Program-made: the position numbers and the translations under genes
DNA from: JAFDVJ01 sp964487505
GTDB lineage: Bacteria; Acidobacteriota; Blastocatellia; Pyrinomonadales; Pyrinomonadaceae
Length of the DNA: 64,000 nt
Direction of reading: 5' to 3'
Assembly: GCA_964487505.1 (NCBI GenBank)
Contig: CAZARD010000001.1
Coordinates: 1 to 64,000, forward strand
Notes under the pieces: generated by a model
Seen by the model: the letters and a program-made list of their open reading frames with translations, nothing else
Told to the model about the DNA's origin: nothing
Databases searched by the model: none
Shown here: positions 9,390 to 17,947 of the stretch, piece by piece
How the letters are laid out: each line of letters opens with the position of its first letter
How positions within the stretch are numbered: the stretch's first letter is position 1

Positions 9390-10889
9390 TTATTCCGATT
9401 TCTCTACTAGTTTCAGCAACGTTCGGACGACGACGCCCGTCGGTCCTTTCGCCTGGAACGGCCGTTCGCTGTCGCACCAGGCAGTTCCCGCGATGTCGAG
9501 ATGGGCCCACTTCGCCTTGTCGACGAATTCCTGAATAAAAGCCGCGCCAATGATCGTCCCGGCCTTGCGCGCCGGGCCGATATTCTTGATGTCGGCAATA
9601 TCCGACTTGATCGTCTTGCTGTACTCGCGGCCGAGCGGGAGCTGCCAGAAATTCTCTCCGGCCTCTTTCCCGCAAGCGATCACGTCGTCGACAAGTTCCT
9701 GGTCGTTGCCCATGATGCCGGTGTTTACGTCGCCAAGCGCGATGATCACCGCGCCCGTCAGCGTCGCCATGTCTACGATCCGCGTCGCGCCCTGTTTTTC
9801 GGCGTAAGCGACCGCATCGGCAAGGATCAACCGTCCCTCGGCATCGGTGTTCAGAATCTCGATCGTCTTGCCGTTCATCGCGGTCACGATATCCGAAGGA
9901 CGACTGGCTTTGCCATCCGGCATGTTCTCGACCGCGGCGACGACGCCCAAAACCGGAACCGACGGTTTGAGCAGCCCGATCGCCCGCATCGTTCCGAGAA
10001 CCGTCGCTCCGCCCGACATATCGTACTTCATCGCATCCATTCCCTCTCCGGGTTTCAGGGAGATACCGCCGGTATCGAACGTGATGCCTTTGCCGACGAA
10101 CGCCAGGAGTTCGCCCTTCTTGGCCGTCGACTTCTTCGGTTCGTATTTCAGGACGATCAGTTTCGCGGGCTGTTCCGATCCGAGCGAAACGCTCAGCAGC
10201 GAACCCATTCCGAGTTTCTGCATCTTCGCTTCGTCCAGGATCTCGCACTTCAGTCCGACCTCTTTGGCCATCGACTGAGCGCGCTTTGCCATTTCGGTCG
10301 GGTGCAGGATGTTCGGGGGTTCGTTCGCAAGATCGCGGGCGAAGTTCATCGATTCGCCGACGGCTATGCCGCGGGCGAGGCCGTCCTTCATCGAGCCGGC
10401 ATCGGCGCCCTCGATGAATAGCACGAAATGATCGACAGACTTCGTGTTCTTGTCCTTCGTCCGGTACTTGTCCAGCTCAAACTGGCTCGTCGCGAATCCC
10501 TGCGCGGCCGACTGAGCGATCGCCCCGGCGTCACCTTCGCAACGCGGCATCAGCGCGAGGCTTTTGAGGTTGCGCTTGCGGACGAAACGCGTCGCCGTTC
10601 CGGCGACGTTGGCAACGCTCGCGACCTTGTAATCATTCTTTTCGCCGACGCCGATCAGCACAAGGCGAGAAGCCTTGACCTTTCCTTTGGACGCGAATCT
10701 GATGAGCGCGGTCTCGCCGACATCGCCCTTGAATTCTTCGGTCTTGATCACCGAAGCGATCAATCCGCCGGTGAGCTTGTCGAGCTCCTTCAACGTCGGG
10801 CTGGTCGCCTTCTCGTCCTTAAAAACAGCGACCGCCAACGCATCGGCGTTGGCCTCCGAAAAATTCGCAGAAATTCCCTGAGCTTTCAT
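9390..10889 (-). CDS. pepA: leucyl aminopeptidase (M17 family)
   Basis: About 499 residues. A cytosolic dizinc/manganese aminopeptidase that removes N-terminal residues from peptides. The C-terminal catalytic domain shows VGKGITFDTGGISLKPGEG with its metal and Lys ligands, then YDMSGGATVLGTM, and the signature NTDAEGRLILADAVAYA, with the Arg and Asp/Glu ligands. The N-terminal macro-like domain (about 170 residues) is less conserved, as usual. I start at the ATG at 10887-10889 because GAGG lies 6 nt upstream; a TTG two codons earlier has no spacing to it. smpB lies 57 nt upstream in the same direction. Confidence 0.96.
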   Translation of the reverse strand: MKAQGISANFSEANADALAVAVFKDEKATSPTLKELDKLTGGLIASVIKTEEFKGDVGETALIRFASKGKVKASRLVLIGVGEKNDYKVASVANVAGTATRFVRKRNLKSLALMPRCEGDAGAIAQSAAQGFATSQFELDKYRTKDKNTKSVDHFVLFIEGADAGSMKDGLARGIAVGESMNFARDLANEPPNILHPTEMAKRAQSMAKEVGLKCEILDEAKMQKLGMGSLLSVSLGSEQPAKLIVLKYEPKKSTAKKGELLAFVGKGITFDTGGISLKPGEGMDAMKYDMSGGATVLGTMRAIGLLKPSVPVLGVVAAVENMPDGKASRPSDIVTAMNGKTIEILNTDAEGRLILADAVAYAEKQGATRIVDMATLTGAVIIALGDVNTGIMGNDQELVDDVIACGKEAGENFWQLPLGREYSKTIKSDIADIKNIGPARKAGTIIGAAFIQEFVDKAKWAHLDIAGTAWCDSERPFQAKGPTGVVVRTLLKLVEKSE

Positions 10890-10946
10890 CTTCAACCTCG
10901 TTATTAACGTATGTTATTGCACCAAAAACTGCTTTAATTCTATAAC

Positions 10947-11408
10947 TTATCTTAACTTTTCTTTCAACTGTTGGCGAGTTTCGCGCTCGACGGTACGCTT
11001 CATTTCGGTCTCGCGTTTGTCGTAGAGTTTCTTCCCGCGGGCGACGCCGATCTCGAACTTGATCCGGCCGTTCTTCCAATAGATCCGCGTGACGACGAGC
11101 GTCATCCCTTTCTGCGTCGTTTCCTTTTCAAGCCGCTCGATCTCGCGGCGATGAAGGAGCAGTTTTCGGGTCCGCAACGGATCGTGATTCTGACGATTGC
11201 CGTGCGAATAGGGCGAGATATGGGCGTTCATCATCCATACCTCGCCGTCGCGCACGGAAACGTACGAGTCCTTGAGCTGAACCCGTCCGGCCATCACGCT
11301 TTTCACCTCTGTCCCCTGCAGCACGATGCCCGCCTCGTACTTGTCGATGATGTGATACTCGTGATACGCGTGACGGTTGTTAACGATCTCTTTTCCGTCG
11401 GTCAACAT
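10947..11408 (-). CDS. smpB: SsrA-binding protein SmpB
   Basis: 153 residues, the usual length. SmpB binds tmRNA and delivers it to stalled ribosomes for trans-translation. Family landmarks are present: NRHAYHEYHIIDKYEAGIVLQGTEVKS, HISPYSHGN, HDPLRTRKLLLHRREI and the basic tail RGKKLYDKRETEMKRTVERE, which folds in the ribosome. pepA follows in the same direction. No tmRNA gene was recognised nearby; the upstream side is a repeat and scaffold gap. Confidence 0.97.
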   Translation of the reverse strand: MLTDGKEIVNNRHAYHEYHIIDKYEAGIVLQGTEVKSVMAGRVQLKDSYVSVRDGEVWMMNAHISPYSHGNRQNHDPLRTRKLLLHRREIERLEKETTQKGMTLVVTRIYWKNGRIKFEIGVARGKKLYDKRETEMKRTVERETRQQLKEKLR

Positions 11409-11454
11409 GAACTGCTATTCTGCCCGTCCCGCGCGTTTCACGCAAACGGACGGG

Positions 11455-11615
11455 GGATTTTGGATTGTGGANNNNNNNNNNNNNNNNNNNNNNNNNNNNN
11501 NNNNNNNNNNNNNNNNNNNNNNNNNNNNNNNNNNNNNNNNNNNNNNNNNNNNNNNNNNNNNNNNNNNNNNNAGCGCTTTGCGCGAAGCAAACCCCTTGGA
11601 TCTTCGATTTTGGAT
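11455..11615. repeat. heptamer-repeat region interrupted by scaffold gap
   Basis: GGGGGATTTTGGATTGTGGA lies immediately left of the gap, and CTTGGATC, TTCGATTTTGGATC lies right of it. Both are of the GGATTTT heptamer type seen at several other intergenic positions. The gap covers most of the element, so its length and arrangement are unknown. Confidence 0.55.
11472..11571. other. assembly gap, 100 N
   Basis: Exactly 100 undetermined bases, a conventional placeholder rather than a measured length. It falls in a heptamer repeat between smpB and tRNA-Gln. Confidence 0.98.
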
Positions 11616-11707
11616 CGGAGCGCAACGGCCACTGCTCACCGTCGTCGCTCACCGCTCAAGCCTGTTTGACAATTTCTCCGCCGATTCTTAAATTAGAACT
11701 CGGCAAT

Positions 11708-11781
11708 TGGGAGATCGTCTAATGGTAGGACTCAAGATTCTGGCTCTTGCTATCGGGGTTCGAATCCCTGTCTCCCAGCCA
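11708..11781 (+). tRNA. tRNA-Gln (anticodon CTG)
   Basis: The acceptor stem TGGGAGA pairs with TCTCCCA, followed by discriminator G and an encoded CCA. The D-arm region contains TCTAATGGTAGGA. The anticodon stem CAAGA/TCTTG encloses the loop TTCTGGC with anticodon CTG, reading CAG. The T-arm loop is TTCGAAT in GGGGTTCGAATCCCT. Length including CCA is 74 nt. Confidence 0.95.
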
Positions 11782-11798
11782 AATTTCTGATAGACGCT

Positions 11799-11840
11799 GC
11801 CGGCCGCCTTTAATCAAACAGGCGGCCGGTTCTGCTTTTG
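11799..11840 (+). terminator. terminator after tRNA-Gln
   Basis: A 10-bp stem, CCGGCCGCCT with AGGCGGCCGG, with a 10-nt loop. It is followed by TTCTGCTTTT and lies 18 nt beyond the tRNA CCA end. Confidence 0.8.
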
Positions 11841-12058
11841 GCGATCAGCCGACCGGTCGCCTCAGGAGCCGCGTCTTTCGGTGACCGCGCGACTGATCCG
11901 TACCGCGGCTTCCGTTCCGATTCCCGAACCTCAAGATTCCGGATACGCGGTTCGCCCGCTCCGACTTCAGCGAGCGGCGACGCCGCGCGCTGTACCACAA
12001 AACTCCGGGCTGTGCTAGATTATCCCTTTCCGGAAAGCACTCAAAAATGTTGTGATCT

Positions 12059-12469
12059 ATGAACGATTGGCATGAAACGTCGGTCCGCGTCCGTTACGCG
12101 GAAACCGATCAGATGGGGATCGTACACCATTCGAATTATCTCGTCTGGTTCGAGCTCGGACGGAGCGAGTTCTGTCGGGCGCGCGGTTTTTCCTACAAAG
12201 ATATGGAAGAAAAGGACGATGCCCTGCTGGTCGTCGCGGAGGCGTACTGCCGGTACAAATCGCCCGCCTTCTACGAGGACGAACTGACGATTAGGACCCG
12301 TCTTGCCGAGATTCGGAGCCGCAGCATACAGTTCGTGTATGAGGTCTTTCGAGCATCGGACGGGACGCTTCTGGCCGAAGGCGAGACACTCCATCTCGTT
12401 ACCGATTCGACGAAAAAGGTCCGGTCCCTGCCCGCGGTCTATAAGGAAAAGCTGCTCGCGCACGGATAA
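12059..12469 (+). CDS. acyl-CoA thioesterase, YbgC/FadM hotdog family
   Basis: 136 residues, a single hotdog domain of the 4-hydroxybenzoyl-CoA thioesterase type that hydrolyses acyl-CoA esters. The signature VRYAETDQMGIVHHSNYLVWFE is intact, including the catalytic Asp in ETDQMG. It is followed by FCRARGFSYKDM and the strand SIQFVYEVFRASDGTLLAEGETLHL. The exact acyl substrate cannot be read from sequence. No strong Shine-Dalgarno is visible. It is convergent with the PP2C gene, whose stop lies 7 nt downstream. Confidence 0.9.
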   Translation: MNDWHETSVRVRYAETDQMGIVHHSNYLVWFELGRSEFCRARGFSYKDMEEKDDALLVVAEAYCRYKSPAFYEDELTIRTRLAEIRSRSIQFVYEVFRASDGTLLAEGETLHLVTDSTKKVRSLPAVYKEKLLAHG

Positions 12470-12476
12470 TTTTCCG

Positions 12477-14129
12477 TCATTTCCGTTTGACTATGACGAG
12501 CGTGATGTCATCGCCCGCGGGCGCCGTCTGGGTGAATGAAGAAAGCGCAGATTCGACCTTGTCCCGAAGCCCCGAGGCGGAAGCCGCGACGTTCTTCTGG
12601 ATGACCTGCGACAAGCGCTCGAGCCCGAATTCATCTCCGTTGAGATTCGCCGCTTCCGAAACCCCGTCGGAATAGATGACCAGAACTTCGCCCGTTTCCA
12701 GTCGGAGCGTTCCCTGTTCGTAGTCGGCCATCGGCATGATTCCAAGCGGGAAGCCGCCCGAGTCGAGCTGCTCGATCCGGCCGTCCTTGCGCCCGATTAG
12801 CGGCGGATTGTGACCGGCGTTGATGTAGTTCAGCTCACCCGTCGCCGGATCAAGCTCGGCGACGAAAAGGGTCACGAAGCGGTTCGCCGGAGTATTGTGC
12901 GCCAGGTACTGATTCACCGAACGCACGGTCTCCGGAAGCGAATTCTTTGCCGACACCTGAGCATGGATGGCGGCGTGAAGCGACGACATAAGCAGCGCCG
13001 CCGCGGTCCCCTTGCCCGAAACGTCGCCGAGCGCGATCAACATCTTGCCGTCATCGCGCGAAATAAAGTCGTAGTAGTCTCCGCCGATCTCGTAGCACGA
13101 GAACGAGATTCCCTGAAACTCGTAGCCATCGAGCACCGGCGGTGCCGATGGCTGGAAGCGTTGCTGGATCTCAGTCGCCAGTTCAAGTTCGCGTTCCATA
13201 CGCTCTCGCTCGAAACGCTCCTCAAGAAGCCGCGCGTTCTCAACCCGGATCGACGCGACGGATGCAAGCGTTGTCAGAATATTCAAATGCTCTTCGGTGA
13301 AGGTTGCTTCGTAGGTCGGGGAATCGGCGTACACCAGGCCGAAGACCTCATTCTCATTGACGCTCAGAGGAACCGCGAGTACCGACCGGATGCCGAGCAG
13401 CGCCATCGTCTGGCTCGCATACCGCGGATCGTGCTGCGCGTCCGACGTCAGGACCGACTTGCCGTTCTTGAGAACTTCATCCATCACGGTCCGGCTGATC
13501 CGGACCTCTTCGATCGTCTCTTCCTTGCCGCGCAATCGCGCCGCGGCGATCTTCGTTCCGCCTTCTGCCTCGTCGTCGCGGAGCATTATCACGCAGCGTT
13601 CGGCCGGAACGGCCTCGAACACGAGCGATGCGACCTGGTTGAGCGTTTCGTCGAGACCGCTCGACGAAAGCAGCGCGATCCCGACCTTGCTGATCAAGCC
13701 AAGGAGATCGTTCCGCGAAGTATACTGGTTCTGGAGAAACTCGGAAGTCGGATTGCGACGCGAGAACGCGATCGTTTTCGATGGATCGAGCGCGTCGGTA
13801 TGATCGGCGATAAGCGTGGCGCTCCGGTTCGCCGGCAACGCGTCATCCTGAAAGACGATCGTCGTCTCGCCGATCTGGATCTCGCCGCCGGGCAACAGAG
13901 GGATCGGCATCGTCACGAGCGATCCGTTGTATCGCGTGCCGTTCGCCGATCCGAGATCCTGCAGCCAGTATGCATCGCCCTCCTTGCGAATCTCGGCGTG
14001 GAGACGCGAAGCGAAAGCATCGGGTATACAAACGTCGCTTCGCGCCGACCGCCCGATGGTCGTGCGCAAGCGTGAAACCGGGAAGGTCTCGCTTTTCAGA
14101 TCCGATGTCCGAATCAACAGCTGCGGCAT
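12477..14129 (-). CDS. FHA-GAF-SpoIIE/PP2C protein phosphatase
   Basis: 550 residues in three domains. First, an N-terminal FHA domain (about 5-95; IGRSARSDVCIPD, SRLHAEI, DLGSANGTRYNG) for binding phosphothreonine. Second, a GAF sensor domain (about 145-300; AVPAERCVIMLRDD to GIRSVLAVPLSVNENEVFGLVYAD) and a helical linker rich in Arg/Glu. Third, an RsbU/SpoIIE-type PP2C domain (about 335-548) with EIGGDYYDF, IALGDVSGKGTAAALLMSS, YINAGHNPP, VIYSDGVSEAAN and PAGDDITLVIVK. The metal-binding acidic residues of the catalytic fold are present. It is the last gene of the phospho-signalling operon, 19 nt after the RDD gene, and is likely to reverse or counterbalance the kinase. Confidence 0.93.
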   Translation of the reverse strand: MPQLLIRTSDLKSETFPVSRLRTTIGRSARSDVCIPDAFASRLHAEIRKEGDAYWLQDLGSANGTRYNGSLVTMPIPLLPGGEIQIGETTIVFQDDALPANRSATLIADHTDALDPSKTIAFSRRNPTSEFLQNQYTSRNDLLGLISKVGIALLSSSGLDETLNQVASLVFEAVPAERCVIMLRDDEAEGGTKIAAARLRGKEETIEEVRISRTVMDEVLKNGKSVLTSDAQHDPRYASQTMALLGIRSVLAVPLSVNENEVFGLVYADSPTYEATFTEEHLNILTTLASVASIRVENARLLEERFERERMERELELATEIQQRFQPSAPPVLDGYEFQGISFSCYEIGGDYYDFISRDDGKMLIALGDVSGKGTAAALLMSSLHAAIHAQVSAKNSLPETVRSVNQYLAHNTPANRFVTLFVAELDPATGELNYINAGHNPPLIGRKDGRIEQLDSGGFPLGIMPMADYEQGTLRLETGEVLVIYSDGVSEAANLNGDEFGLERLSQVIQKNVAASASGLRDKVESALSSFTQTAPAGDDITLVIVKRK

Positions 14130-14148
14130 TTCAAATCCCTCTTATAGC

Positions 14149-14679
14149 TCAAGTACCTTCGGGAGATTCCGTACGAACGCGGCGCTCCCCGTGAATGACC
14201 ACCGTCCGGGCCAGGAAATCGTGCAACGCCCGGCCTCGCGGCGAGAACACGGATAATATGAACCCGAGACCGGCCGTTGCGACTGTCAGCGCGTAGCCGA
14301 GAGTGTGCCGCAACAGCAGGGTCGCGAGTGAGGCCGGCCGCCCGTCGCTCTTGACTATCCGGATACCCGTGAACATCTTGCCGAGGCTTTGGCCCGAGAA
14401 CATCGGAAAGATCACGAAATTCGACAGACCGAGGAGCACCATCACCAACCAACCGGTGTTGCTGACCTCGCTCGTCAGGAGCTTAGTCCCGTCGATTCCG
14501 AAAAGCCTCCCGATTATCAGGCTCAGCACCGGCACGGAAAATAGAACGATGTAATCGATGAAAAACGCCCCAAAGCGGAGCAGAAACGGCGCCTTCAGTC
14601 GCTCGGCATCAAAATCGACGACGATCTCTTCGGCTCTCAGGCGCGACACCGCCGGACTCTTCTCTACGTTTGAACTCAT
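14149..14679 (-). CDS. RDD family membrane protein
   Basis: 176 residues. An RDD domain with three to four membrane segments: RFGAFFIDYIVLFSVPVLSL, WLVMVLLGLSNFVIFPMFSG and TLGYALTVATAGLGFILSVF. The family's conserved Arg/Asp residues are in RFGAFFIDY, followed by GQSLGKMFTGIRIVKSDG and GRALHDFLARTVVI. RDD proteins include proposed transporters and signalling accessories. Lying 7 nt downstream of the kinase and upstream of the phosphatase suggests it is a membrane partner or substrate of the pair; that is inference. Confidence 0.9.
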   Translation of the reverse strand: MSSNVEKSPAVSRLRAEEIVVDFDAERLKAPFLLRFGAFFIDYIVLFSVPVLSLIIGRLFGIDGTKLLTSEVSNTGWLVMVLLGLSNFVIFPMFSGQSLGKMFTGIRIVKSDGRPASLATLLLRHTLGYALTVATAGLGFILSVFSPRGRALHDFLARTVVIHGERRVRTESPEGT

Positions 14680-14686
14680 AGTCTGG

Positions 14687-17071
14687 TTACGTCACGGAAA
14701 ACTGCAGGGTCGTATCGCCGACGCGGAAACGGTCGCCGTTCGTCAGGAGCCTTGGCTGATGCGGCAAAAGACGCGCCGATTCTGCTCCCGAGATCAGCGT
14801 CGTGCCGTTCGACGAACCGAGGTCCTCGAGCAGGAACGCCGCCCCCTCGCGCCGGATCCGCGCGTGCCGCCGCGAGATCTTGGTCTGCGGATCATATTTT
14901 GAAAGATCGACCTCGGGGAAAATGTTCGACATCGGATCGCGCCGGCCGATCAGATTCTCGTCCTTCTCCAGCGTGAATCCGGCGCTTTCAAGATCGTTCG
15001 TCAAGACGACGAATAGCTTCGCGGTGGCGACGATCGGCGCGACGACGGGAGCCTGATGAAAACTCTGCTGGGCGATCGGTTGCTGAGAACCGCAAAATGC
15101 GCAGAACACATCGCTGGCGACGATCTGTTTCCCGCAAAAGCCGCAGAATACAAGCTGTTCCGAAAACCCGACGGCCGACGGCGCCGCCTTCACGCCGTAC
15201 GACACCTTTCCGGTCTGAAGATTCAGCAGGTGATCTTCGAGAGCGCGCTTCATCTCGAGCGCCGAACGGAAACGCATATCGGCATTGTATTCGACGGAGC
15301 GCATCAGGATCTGCTCAATCTGGTCCGACAGTTGCGGATTTATCTGCCGCGGACGCGGATTCTTCTGAAAATCGAAAATCAGCAACGGGTTGCTCTGCGG
15401 ATCGGCGCCGGTCAAGAGATGAAACATCGTCGATCCGAGCGAATATATGTCCGACCGCGGCTCTACGTTGCCGCTGAACAGCTCAGGCGGAGCATAGCCC
15501 ATCGTGCCGACAGCCGTGACGCCCTTCTCCTCCTTGTTTATCGAGCGGGCGATGCCAAAATCGATGAGCATCAAACGTCCGGTATTGCCATCGATCATGA
15601 TGTTCGCCGGCTTCAGGTCGCGGTAAACGATGACGGGATCTCGCTGATGCAGGTATTCGAGGACGTCGGCAACCTGGATCGCCCATTCGGTGACGGTCTT
15701 TTCGTCGAGCCGGCCTTCGGGATTGGCGCGCAGCCGCGAAGCGAGATCGCCGCCCGAAATGTACTTCATCACCAGGTAGAAGCGGCCCTCCTTCTCGTCG
15801 AAGAAGTAATCGTAGATCGTCGGAATCGCCGGATGTTCGAGATTCGTCAGGATCATCGCCTCGCGCTGGAAGTCGGCGACCGCCTTTTCCTGTTGCTCGG
15901 CCTCGATGTAGCTCTGGACCATCTCCTTGACGGCGCGCAGGATGCCTCCGAGGTTGCGGTCGTTCGCGAGGTAGACCGCCCCCATCCCACCGCCGCCGAT
16001 CTTACGAACGATCTCATAGCGATTGTTGAGAACGGTGCCCTCATCGAGCGGCTTGAGCTTGGCCGCTTTGCGACCGTCGGTGTCGCCGTTACCAATATTC
16101 GGCTTTGTCGAAACTCGCGGTTCTCCGGATGCCGGCGCCGCGGATACGGCCGGCTCGCTCAATTCGGCGGGCGCCGGTTCTTCGGCCGCCTCCGCCTCCG
16201 GGGCTTGCGGCGTTTCGGCGGCGACCGGTTCCGGTTCCGACGCGACGAACGCGGCCGGCTCGCTCNNNNNNNNNNNNNNNNNNNNNNNNNNNNNNNNNNN
16301 NNNNNNNNNNNNNNNNNNNNNNNNNNNNNNNNNNNNNNNNNNNNNNNNNNNNNNNNNNNNNNNNNGTTCCGACGCGACGAACGCGGCTGGCTCGGTTGCT
16401 TCGGAAGGAACGGCGGCCTCGGACTCGACTGACGCTCCCGCATCAGCGATCGCCGGCACGGGCGGCGTCTCAACGACGGGTTCAGCTTCCGGGGCAGGAA
16501 CTTCGGATCCGGTACCGACGGCGGCGACGGGTTCGGGTGAAAAATCATCAAGCGGCGCCTCTGAGATCCGTTCCGGTTCGCTTGTCCCGGAAACGGACGG
16601 CCTCTCGGGTTCGATCTCTGCCGCCGCGAGATCAAGGATGACCTTCGGCATCGGCGCATCGTCGACCGCCGAGCTTTCGGAAATTGGTTCGACAGCTTTC
16701 GAGACCGGCTCGGAGCCAACTTCGTCCTGCTCGCCCGATTTGGCCGTTTGAATCAACCCGGCGACCGGTTGCACCGGCTGTTCTGAGACAATATTCGCCT
16801 CCGGCGAGGGCGACCCCGCGTTCGGGGCCGACCGCACGGACGCGAACGGGTCAGGCGCGGACGCATCCGAAAACGGCGACGGGATCGGGGGAGGAACGGA
16901 TCCGGGCGCTTCAACGGCCGATGGCGCGGCCGGCGGCGACTGAACCACGACGGTCGCTTCCAACGACGGATCGGTCCGCGGCGCCGTGGTCGGCGTCAGC
17001 GAAATACCGCAATAAGAACAGAAGATATCGAGCTCGGCGACCTTCTCGCCGCATTCTGGACAATTTGACAT
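14687..17071 (-). CDS. Ser/Thr protein kinase with zinc ribbons and C-terminal FHA domain (contains gap)
   Basis: About 794 codons counting the gap placeholder. Order: an N-terminal double zinc ribbon (CPECGEKVAELDIFCSYCG); a long Pro/Ala/Glu-rich linker with repeats such as SEPAAFVASE, where the gap lies; a Hanks-type kinase domain; a second zinc ribbon (CGFCGKQIVASDVFCAFCG); and a C-terminal FHA domain (LIGRRDPMSN, KISRRHARI, EDLGSSNGTTL). The kinase has the Gly loop IGGGGMGAVYLA, an AVKEM Lys, VYRDLKPANIM, IDFGIARS and GYAPPELF, so it looks active. No membrane segment is evident, making this a soluble kinase. The linker length is unreliable because of the gap. Confidence 0.93.
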   Translation of the reverse strand: MSNCPECGEKVAELDIFCSYCGISLTPTTAPRTDPSLEATVVVQSPPAAPSAVEAPGSVPPPIPSPFSDASAPDPFASVRSAPNAGSPSPEANIVSEQPVQPVAGLIQTAKSGEQDEVGSEPVSKAVEPISESSAVDDAPMPKVILDLAAAEIEPERPSVSGTSEPERISEAPLDDFSPEPVAAVGTGSEVPAPEAEPVVETPPVPAIADAGASVESEAAVPSEATEPAAFVASEXXXXXXXXXXXXXXXXXXXXXXXXXXXXXXXXXXSEPAAFVASEPEPVAAETPQAPEAEAAEEPAPAELSEPAVSAAPASGEPRVSTKPNIGNGDTDGRKAAKLKPLDEGTVLNNRYEIVRKIGGGGMGAVYLANDRNLGGILRAVKEMVQSYIEAEQQEKAVADFQREAMILTNLEHPAIPTIYDYFFDEKEGRFYLVMKYISGGDLASRLRANPEGRLDEKTVTEWAIQVADVLEYLHQRDPVIVYRDLKPANIMIDGNTGRLMLIDFGIARSINKEEKGVTAVGTMGYAPPELFSGNVEPRSDIYSLGSTMFHLLTGADPQSNPLLIFDFQKNPRPRQINPQLSDQIEQILMRSVEYNADMRFRSALEMKRALEDHLLNLQTGKVSYGVKAAPSAVGFSEQLVFCGFCGKQIVASDVFCAFCGSQQPIAQQSFHQAPVVAPIVATAKLFVVLTNDLESAGFTLEKDENLIGRRDPMSNIFPEVDLSKYDPQTKISRRHARIRREGAAFLLEDLGSSNGTTLISGAESARLLPHQPRLLTNGDRFRVGDTTLQFSVT
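16266..16365. other. assembly gap, 100 N, inside kinase linker
   Basis: Exactly 100 N. The bases on both sides carry nearly the same repeat (TTCCGACGCGACGAACGCGG), so the assembler probably failed on tandem coding repeats for SEPAAFVASE units. The true number of repeat units is unknown. Confidence 0.98.
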
Positions 17072-17109
17072 TTGGTTCTAACTTCGTCCGTCTCTATTTT
17101 TGAACCGGA

Positions 17110-17685
17110 TCATCCGGTCACATTGAAGCGCAAGAAAGTTTTGCCGACGATGATCTCGTCCCCGTTGCGCAGGATATGCGGACTTCCAGGGATCAAACGG
17201 CGTCCACGGTTGACGTACGTTCCGTTCGTTGATCCGAGGTCCTCGATCGCGTACGCCCCGTTCCTGTAAACGATGCGTGCGTGGCGTCTCGATATCTTTG
17301 CCTCCGGATCATACGCGTCAAGATCGACATCCGGAAAGATCCCGTTATCGGCGTCCCAGCGTCCGATGTACGATTCTTCGGCCGAAAGTCCGAACTCCTT
17401 TCCGATTGAGGTTCCGCGCTCGATCGTCAGTTTTGAATGCACGCCCTCGGACGAAGCCGGGGCGGATGAACCGGATGGCTGCGGCTCGACCTGCTCAACT
17501 ACCGGTTCGATCCCGATCGACGTCACGCTGGCGACCTGAAAGGACGGTTGGGCGACGGGAGGAACGCTGACCGACGTCGCAAAATTCTGCTGGCCGCTGT
17601 TGCGACTTCCGAGGCTGTCACCGCACTCATCGCAGAACAACGATCCGTCGAGATTCTCGGTTCCGCAGGACTGGCATTTTATCAT
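17110..17685 (-). CDS. zinc-ribbon FHA domain protein
   Basis: 191 residues. An N-terminal zinc ribbon (CQSCGTENLDGSLFCDECG) is followed by a flexible Pro/Gln/Ser-rich linker. The C-terminal FHA domain (about 95-190) has YIGRWDADNGIFPDVDL, KISRRHARIVYRNG and EDLGSTNGTYVNRG. Its FHA domain is closely similar to that of the adjacent kinase, so the two probably arose by duplication. It is the first gene of the leftward operon, ending 38 nt before the kinase start. Likely role: a phosphothreonine-dependent adaptor or substrate of the kinase. Confidence 0.9.
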   Translation of the reverse strand: MIKCQSCGTENLDGSLFCDECGDSLGSRNSGQQNFATSVSVPPVAQPSFQVASVTSIGIEPVVEQVEPQPSGSSAPASSEGVHSKLTIERGTSIGKEFGLSAEESYIGRWDADNGIFPDVDLDAYDPEAKISRRHARIVYRNGAYAIEDLGSTNGTYVNRGRRLIPGSPHILRNGDEIIVGKTFLRFNVTG

Positions 17686-17947
17686 CTCTGTTTTCCGTAC
17701 GATTCGTAAGTTATAACGGCAACAGACATTTTACCCTTAAACGCCGGACTTCGTAAATCGAAAAGCAGGTCGTGATCGGAGCGCCGCTTCATTTTTTCCG
17801 GCCGGCACGACGGCTCCCCGAAAGCTTCACTTTTTTGAAACTTACCGGATTTTCGCGACGTAATACTGCGGTGACGCTCAGCTTTCGATAATTTGCGTTA
17901 AAGTCGTAGAATTCAACTAAATAACTTGCACGAGGAACTTTAAGGAA

